Notes under the pieces: generated by a model
Told to the model about the DNA's origin: nothing
Seen by the model: the letters and a program-made list of their open reading frames with translations, nothing else
The model's database searches: none
Shown: piece after piece, positions 32,071 to 36,330 of the stretch
How the letters are laid out: the number at the start of each line of letters is the position of its first letter
Numbering within the stretch: position 1 is the first letter of the stretch
Position numbers and translations under genes: made by a program
Source: a virus
Strand: one strand, 5' to 3'
DNA: 36,330 nt
Virus record (IMG/VR): IMGVR_UViG_3300037200_000156
Location: 1-36,330 of that record

Positions 32071-32286
32071 ATGCAATCATTTAAAGAATTAATAAGAAAT
32101 CAACAAGAAATACGCTATCAATTAACAAAATTACTAACAAATGAGCCAATGACATTTCGTGAATTATCCCGCGTTATTGGTATTGCGACAAGTACTTTGA
32201 CAGATTTTTTAAAGAAAGAGAAGGATGTAGCATTTAAGCCATTATTTAAGATTAAAAACTATATTAATAAAAGGGGATTAGTATGA
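32071..32286 (+). CDS. small HTH protein, 71 aa
   Basis: HTH segment MTFRELSRVIGIATSTLTDFLKK, then a basic C-terminal part (KIKNYINKRGLV). Cro/regulator-like size and position next to divergent promoters. ATGA overlap with the next gene. Confidence 0.75.
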   Translation: MQSFKELIRNQQEIRYQLTKLLTNEPMTFRELSRVIGIATSTLTDFLKKEKDVAFKPLFKIKNYINKRGLV

Positions 32287-32369
32287 TCTGTGATTATATT
32301 GTTATGGCATTAATGATAGCGATATCTTTTATTGCGGGCTTTATTTACTGTTTCATCAGATACAATTAA
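32283..32369 (+). CDS. tiny membrane protein, 28 aa
   Basis: MICDYIVMALMIAISFIAGF... is one transmembrane helix. Overlaps the HTH gene end (ATGA), so translated by coupling. Unknown role. Confidence 0.5.
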   Translation: MICDYIVMALMIAISFIAGFIYCFIRYN

Positions 32370-32380
32370 TTGGAAGTGTA

Positions 32381-32665
32381 ATGACAGAAAAATCTTATAA
32401 ATGTACGAATTGTAGTTTTGTTATTAATGAAGAAGTAGTTGGATTAGACTATTCAAGTAGATTGATTGAAGATCTAAAACAAGTTAATAGGCAAGCAATT
32501 AACTGTTTAAAAACAAATAATGTAAACACCATTGGTGATTTATTGAATACTAATAGAGAATTATTATTTAGTCTACGGGGGTTAGGTATAAAGGGATTAA
32601 CTCAAATATATGACTCATTGCTTAAATTAGGTATAAAGCCACACTTTAATCCACAACACAGATAA
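32381..32665 (+). CDS. RNA polymerase alpha-CTD-like protein
   Basis: 94 residues. The C-terminal 55 residues (LKQVNRQAINCLKTNNVNTI, then GDLLNTNRELLFSLRGLGIKG) follow the pattern of the alpha-subunit C-terminal domain, including the helix-hairpin-helix RGLGIKGLTQI that contacts DNA. The N-terminus has KCTNC, possibly half of a metal site. It is not an alpha subunit, since the assembly domain is missing. It may compete for UP elements or be a transcription factor acting on host polymerase. Confidence 0.8.
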   Translation: MTEKSYKCTNCSFVINEEVVGLDYSSRLIEDLKQVNRQAINCLKTNNVNTIGDLLNTNRELLFSLRGLGIKGLTQIYDSLLKLGIKPHFNPQHR

Positions 32666-32685
32666 TAGACATGTATTGAATTATC

Positions 32686-32714
32686 TTTACATGGAACAAT
32701 TTCTACGGTATAAA
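32686..32714 (+). promoter_or_regulatory. promoter for the replication gene
   Basis: TTTACA (32686-32691), 17-nt spacer, TATAAA (32709-32714), predicted start near 32721, about 110 nt before the next gene. Confidence 0.65.
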
Positions 32715-32741
32715 ATTAATATTATATTTTGAAAAACAAAA

Positions 32742-32770
32742 CCCCCACTCTACACAGGGTAGAACAGGGG
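32742..32770 (-). terminator. hairpin in the leader; terminator-like on the minus strand
   Basis: CCCC/GGGG and TCTAC/GTAGA pair around ACAGG. Minus strand gives TTTTGTTTTTC after it, so it can stop antisense transcripts. On the plus strand it is a stable leader hairpin. Confidence 0.55.
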
Positions 32771-32831
32771 CCTTGAAATTTAAACGCTTACCAGTAACGA
32801 CTTTTCTTCTCTTCCCAGGGACTGTTCGTTA

Positions 32832-34346
32832 TTGGACAAGCTAACAAAATGGTACTTTTGCATGAATAAGTGTAAGCGCAATCCCTCGGAAAATCAAGTA
32901 AATCTTAAAAGTTTAATTCCACTTGCGCCGAAATTCATAAAATGTCCGGGTTCTTATCGAGTAGCGTTATCTAAAACAGAGAAAAAGATCTTAGATATTA
33001 TTGTTAAGATCAGAAAAAATGGCACCAAGATACGTAATGGCTACATAGCAACTCTTGCCAATTGTAGTATCCGCACCATACAACGAGCAACCGCAAAGTT
33101 CCAACGCGACGGTATCATTTCTAAAGAACAGGATAATACATACGCACCCAATAGATATTACAATAATATCCCGCGCCATATATCACAGACTTTATGGTTG
33201 AATTCCCAAACCAAAGAACAACAAACTCTCTATACAACCCATGGTATTATCAAGCGCCATGATGGAAGTATTAAATTCTATATTCCAGAGCCAATCAAAG
33301 AAAATGTCATACAGTTAAATAGTTATATTAATTATATACCCTTCTTACAAACCCTTACCCCTTTAGTTAAACAAGTAAAGTCACTTAATCTAAGTAAGAT
33401 AGAACCTGTTGCGCATAATTATCAGAATTATCAGAACCATAAGGGTAATAATTTAATTAAAGAGCTATCATCACAATTTAAGGGGAACATGCTTACTGAT
33501 ACTCAGAGGAAATGGATATTTAAAGCGGATGAGATGAAAGATCCTCGTTTGAAAGATATTGTTTGTGGTGTTAGTGTTCAATCACAATTAATTACGCCGA
33601 TTGTTGAATCTGTGGCAAAATTACTTGAATTGGATTTAAAAGATCAGTTAAAAGTAGCAATTTATCCTGATAAGGCATTAGAATTTGCTTACAAAGAAGC
33701 GCAAGATATAATTTCTGGAGAAATAGTTTATACGAAACAAATCCATGATAGGACAGGATGGTTTTTGGGAATTGCTAAAAAGTTTTGTACTGATAATCAT
33801 CTTTCAGCAGACTGGCCATTGTTTTATCAAATTTGTAAGATTATGGATATTGATGCAAATGAAAAGCACATTCCCAAGCCCTTAAAAATAAACCACAAAA
33901 AGGGTAACAGATCATTAACCCCCCCATTAAAAACATATATAAAAACTCATAGCAATAAGAAACAGAATCAAACATCAAATCCTTCTGGCTCAGAAATATC
34001 ACCAGAAGAACATGCTTTGTATATTAAATCAATTAACGGCCTCGAAGAACAGATCAAGCATATAGAAAAATATCTAAAGAACCCCTTTTTATGGCACAAA
34101 CTAGAAGAGGCCAAAAAGCAGATCGAAGAAGAATTTAAGTTTCCTATGCCAAGTGATGATGTATTATACCGCTCAGCAGCAAGAACTCAGCCTGTCATGA
34201 TTAAAGAGTTGGCGGATAAAAAAGTTGAATTAGTTGAATTGGTAGAAAAATTAAAAAATACTCCGATAGAAACTGATACTATTGCTGATGTTGATATTGA
34301 TATTGATGAAATCGGTATGCACATTGATTTCGATACTTTCTCTTAA
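32832..34346 (+). CDS. probable replication initiator or helicase-loader-like protein, 504 aa
   Basis: The N-terminal winged-helix region (SKTEKKILDIIVKIRKNGTK, then IRNGYIATLANCSIRTIQRA, RYYN) is of the type found in phage replication initiators. A basic linker and coiled-coil C-terminus (KSINGLEEQIKHIEKYLKN) follow, ending acidic. No helicase or nuclease motif is visible. TTG 32832 is a possible start; ATG 32862 is an alternative. Position with RusA suggests DNA replication. Confidence 0.6.
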   Translation: MDKLTKWYFCMNKCKRNPSENQVNLKSLIPLAPKFIKCPGSYRVALSKTEKKILDIIVKIRKNGTKIRNGYIATLANCSIRTIQRATAKFQRDGIISKEQDNTYAPNRYYNNIPRHISQTLWLNSQTKEQQTLYTTHGIIKRHDGSIKFYIPEPIKENVIQLNSYINYIPFLQTLTPLVKQVKSLNLSKIEPVAHNYQNYQNHKGNNLIKELSSQFKGNMLTDTQRKWIFKADEMKDPRLKDIVCGVSVQSQLITPIVESVAKLLELDLKDQLKVAIYPDKALEFAYKEAQDIISGEIVYTKQIHDRTGWFLGIAKKFCTDNHLSADWPLFYQICKIMDIDANEKHIPKPLKINHKKGNRSLTPPLKTYIKTHSNKKQNQTSNPSGSEISPEEHALYIKSINGLEEQIKHIEKYLKNPFLWHKLEEAKKQIEEEFKFPMPSDDVLYRSAARTQPVMIKELADKKVELVELVEKLKNTPIETDTIADVDIDIDEIGMHIDFDTFS

Positions 34347-34451
34347 TTATAGATAATGCAGTAGTATGCGATTCTTAGTTGCCTTATTTCTTTTTTAGTG
34401 TTATTAGTAAACACAACCAATTATCGATCCTGGTGAACGAAAGAGAGTAGC

Positions 34452-34952
34452 ATGGATCAACATATTGAGGAATCATATAAACATTCGTCTAAATCAATCC
34501 TTGAGTCATATCCCCGCACCAAAATATATACTGTTCACGGCGATCCCTTAGCATTAGCACGACCGAGATTTACCACAGGACGCGTTTGGGATTGCCAAAA
34601 ACAATTAAAATTTACTTTCAGCTTAGCATTACAAGAACAACATAATAATGAACCCCTTTTTACAGGACCATTACATATAGACATGGTTTTTTATATGCCT
34701 ATGCCTAATATAAGTATTTCTAGAAAAGTAAAACTTAATAATACCTATCATATTTTTACACCAGATCTTACAAATCTAGAGAAGTTCGCAGAAGATGTTG
34801 CAACTGGAATTATTTATGCAAATGATTGTATAGTTTCATCTTTTTATTCATATAAGATTTACGATAATAATCCGCGTACTGATATTATTGTTACAGAATT
34901 AAAGGGATTTCAGTTAGTAATGAAAAAAGAGTTTGTTGTACGAGGAGAGTAG
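34452..34952 (+). CDS. RusA-like Holliday junction resolvase
   Basis: 166 residues. FTPDLTNLEKFAEDVATGII, then YANDCIV has the layout of RusA (PDxDNLxK, then DD region). The first Asp (D105) and the later Asp (D125) are present but the usual second Asp of PDxDN is Thr107. RusA needs several acidic residues to bind the catalytic metal, so activity may be changed. It would resolve branched DNA before packaging. Confidence 0.85.
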   Translation: MDQHIEESYKHSSKSILESYPRTKIYTVHGDPLALARPRFTTGRVWDCQKQLKFTFSLALQEQHNNEPLFTGPLHIDMVFYMPMPNISISRKVKLNNTYHIFTPDLTNLEKFAEDVATGIIYANDCIVSSFYSYKIYDNNPRTDIIVTELKGFQLVMKKEFVVRGE

Positions 34953-34955
34953 TCA

Positions 34956-35213
34956 ATGGATGTTAGAATATTGCCACCAGATATGACACCACAGGATTTT
35001 CAAGAGTTTAAAGAGAAGAATATTTATCTCGGGACAAAGGCTGCGGCACAATTTCTTGGAATATCAATATACCAATTAAAGAAATACCATAAAAAGGGGT
35101 GGGTTCGCGTCAGTCATGAGCCCATGAATGGTTACCGCTGTTTCAAAATAGAAGATTTAGAAGAGCTTATTTCGTTTTTGGATGCCAATCATGTCAAAGA
35201 AAAAAACTACTAA
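34956..35213 (+). CDS. MerR/excisionase-like HTH protein, 85 aa
   Basis: The segment LGTKAAAQFLGISIYQLKKY, then HKKGWVRVSHEPMNGYRCFK and IEDLEELI matches MerR-type winged HTH with the 'GYR-F-x-x-DLE' wing. Starts after GGAGAG. Overlaps the start of the small terminase gene. Same family as the two fragments at 29501 and 30135. Confidence 0.8.
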   Translation: MDVRILPPDMTPQDFQEFKEKNIYLGTKAAAQFLGISIYQLKKYHKKGWVRVSHEPMNGYRCFKIEDLEELISFLDANHVKEKNY

Positions 35214-35709
35214 TACTACTAAAATTTCTATTCCTACATCTATAAGCGATGATCATGAGTGGGAAGATTATCTTTCTACTATTTCTTTTCAGATGCATCC
35301 GGCAAATAATGCAACAAAGCTACGACTTGCCATTGAATTATGTACTTGGGTTCGAGAGAATGAAAGAGCTTATACGATATCACAATTTTATACTATGAAG
35401 GGTATATCTGAGACTACTTTTAAGAAATGGATCGATGATTGTCCACAATTAAGAGAATCATATACTACTGCATTATCTATTTTAGGGGATCGCCGGGAAG
35501 TCGGCGCACTCGAGAATAGATTGAATGGAACCATTGCAAGATTTGTTTTGCCGTACTATTCTGGCGTTTGGAAAGAACAAGAGTTGTGGCGTGCTTCAAT
35601 CAGAAAAGATGAGAATGATCGTCCTGGAATAGTTACTGTTGTTCTTGATGCTATTGAGAGTTCGCCATTGGTTCCAGAATTACCGAAAGACAATAATGGA
35701 ATGGATTAG
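35191..35709 (+). CDS. terS: terminase small subunit candidate
   Basis: 172 residues with ATG 35191 (35182 also possible). The HTH (FYTMKGISETTFKKWID) and helical middle SYTTALSILGDRREVGALEN, then NRLNGTIARFVLPYYSGVWK is the pattern of phage small terminases that recognise DNA through an N-terminal HTH and then oligomerise. Position ahead of the large terminase (if circular) agrees. The end overlaps the DUF551 gene. Confidence 0.8.
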   Translation: MSKKKTTNTTKISIPTSISDDHEWEDYLSTISFQMHPANNATKLRLAIELCTWVRENERAYTISQFYTMKGISETTFKKWIDDCPQLRESYTTALSILGDRREVGALENRLNGTIARFVLPYYSGVWKEQELWRASIRKDENDRPGIVTVVLDAIESSPLVPELPKDNNGMD

Positions 35710-35926
35710 ATTTTCAGATAAATTACCGCCTAAAAATACTATGTTTATTATCTATCATAATATTCATAGTGATGGCTGCCGCAAGGCTGGCAAACAGAAA
35801 TATTATCTTATTGAGGGGAATGATGAAGAGCGGAAGTTAAGTGATTTTAAGTATGCTGAACATATGTGGTGGCTAGCAATAGAGAAGCCATGTGATGATA
35901 TTATTTCTAAACCAGCATTGTGTTAA
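35696..35926 (+). CDS. DUF551-like protein, second copy
   Basis: 76 residues beginning MEWIRFSDKLPPKNTMF and ending HMWWLAIEKP. Same family as 91-315, with the W-I-x-x-x-D-x-LP start. It overlaps the terminase small subunit by 14 nt. Function unknown. Confidence 0.75.
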   Translation: MEWIRFSDKLPPKNTMFIIYHNIHSDGCRKAGKQKYYLIEGNDEERKLSDFKYAEHMWWLAIEKPCDDIISKPALC

Positions 35927-35935
35927 GGAATTGAA

Positions 35936-36330
35936 GTGAAATGGATTGAAGTTGAGAATTTAAAATCAATTTATAGTAGTGGTTATATGGGCGTAATTAA
36001 TGTAAGGGATTCTGGACAAGTGTATCTCGCTAAATATAATGTGGATAAGCAATGTTTTGCTCTAGATTTTGATACATATGGATTCAGTGTTCCTTTTGAG
36101 GCAACTCATTATTTTGTATTGCCTTCAATTGATTCTAGTTCTACATACTTGCATCAGATTGAAAAAGAGCTAGAAATGCAATGGCAAAAAGCCAGCAAAT
36201 ATCTTCCTTATAAAAGTACCCTTGTATGTATAGTAAATTATATTGATAAAAATAATAAAGTTTCATTAGTTACTTATAATGCACATAAAGAAGCATTTTT
36301 TGGTTTTCAAGATTTTAAAGAGGAGAATCC
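35936..36330 (+). CDS. hypothetical protein, cut by the window end
   Basis: Open frame of at least 131 residues from GTG 35936 (AAGGAA about 7 nt upstream), starting VKWIEVENLKSIYSSGYMGV and still open at the edge. If the molecule is circular it would close at base 22 of the window. No family recognised; ATG 35941 gives an immediate stop and is not used. Confidence 0.55.
   Translation, partial: MKWIEVENLKSIYSSGYMGVINVRDSGQVYLAKYNVDKQCFALDFDTYGFSVPFEATHYFVLPSIDSSSTYLHQIEKELEMQWQKASKYLPYKSTLVCIVNYIDKNNKVSLVTYNAHKEAFFGFQDFKEEN

Noticed and set aside
1-36330. Temperate prophage
   Set aside because: No integrase, Cro/CI-type switch pair with operators, or host flanks are visible; the regulators alone are not sufficient.

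Overview
The window is the genome, or nearly all of the genome, of a tailed podovirus-type phage (Caudoviricetes). It is AT-rich (by eye about two thirds A+T), densely packed and uses Shine-Dalgarno starts. The evidence is one large terminase subunit, one small-terminase candidate, a P22-type portal, an N4gp56-type major capsid protein, a scaffold-like gene, P22/T7-like tail-tube genes, three ejection-protein-like genes, tail fibres, an ERF recombinase and a RusA resolvase, with no tail-sheath or tape-measure gene. No integrase, DNA polymerase or recognisable endolysin was found. The host cannot be deduced. The last reading frame runs off the right edge and would close on a stop at base 22 if the ends were joined, which is compatible with a circular or circularly permuted molecule of about 36.3 kb but does not prove it.

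Layout. 1-24162 (+): DUF551-like protein, small membrane proteins, large terminase carrying an intein, portal, DNA methyltransferase, a set of very small basic or Cys-rich proteins with one duplicated pair, a Fic protein, scaffold, tRNA, major capsid, head and tail genes, ejection proteins. 24151-25580 (-): a compact operon of small secreted or membrane proteins and two small DNA-binding proteins. 25680-29362 (+): fibre genes ending in an S74-chaperone fibre and a strong terminator. 29501-31923 (-): early and regulatory genes (XRE regulator flanked by two MerR-like fragments, ERF, Cys-rich small proteins). 32071-36330 (+): HTH protein, an RNA polymerase alpha-CTD-like protein, a probable replication protein, RusA, MerR-like HTH, small terminase, a second DUF551.

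The central discovery is the major capsid gene (11260-14077). It reads as six exons separated by five group I introns. Their P1 helices, terminal G residues and P9 hairpins can all be located, and joining the exons gives one continuous 316-residue N4gp56-type protein. Some exons are tiny (22 and 41 nt). One intron carries an antisense LAGLIDADG endonuclease and another a small zinc-ribbon-like ORF. Exon 2 also contains a 31-nt interruption (11948-11978) that shifts frame and has an in-frame stop. It has the guide elements of a group I intron (P1 with a terminal U.G pair, possible P10, terminal G) but no room for a catalytic core. Either RNA processing of a core-less mini-intron, or translational bypassing, would be needed to make the main capsid protein.

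Together with the terminase intein, two of the most essential morphogenesis genes are invaded by self-splicing elements. Regulation appears to rely on small phage-encoded DNA-binding proteins: a ribbon-helix-helix repressor with an inverted-repeat operator lying in a divergent promoter, HTH and XRE proteins, and possibly the alpha-CTD mimic acting on host RNA polymerase.
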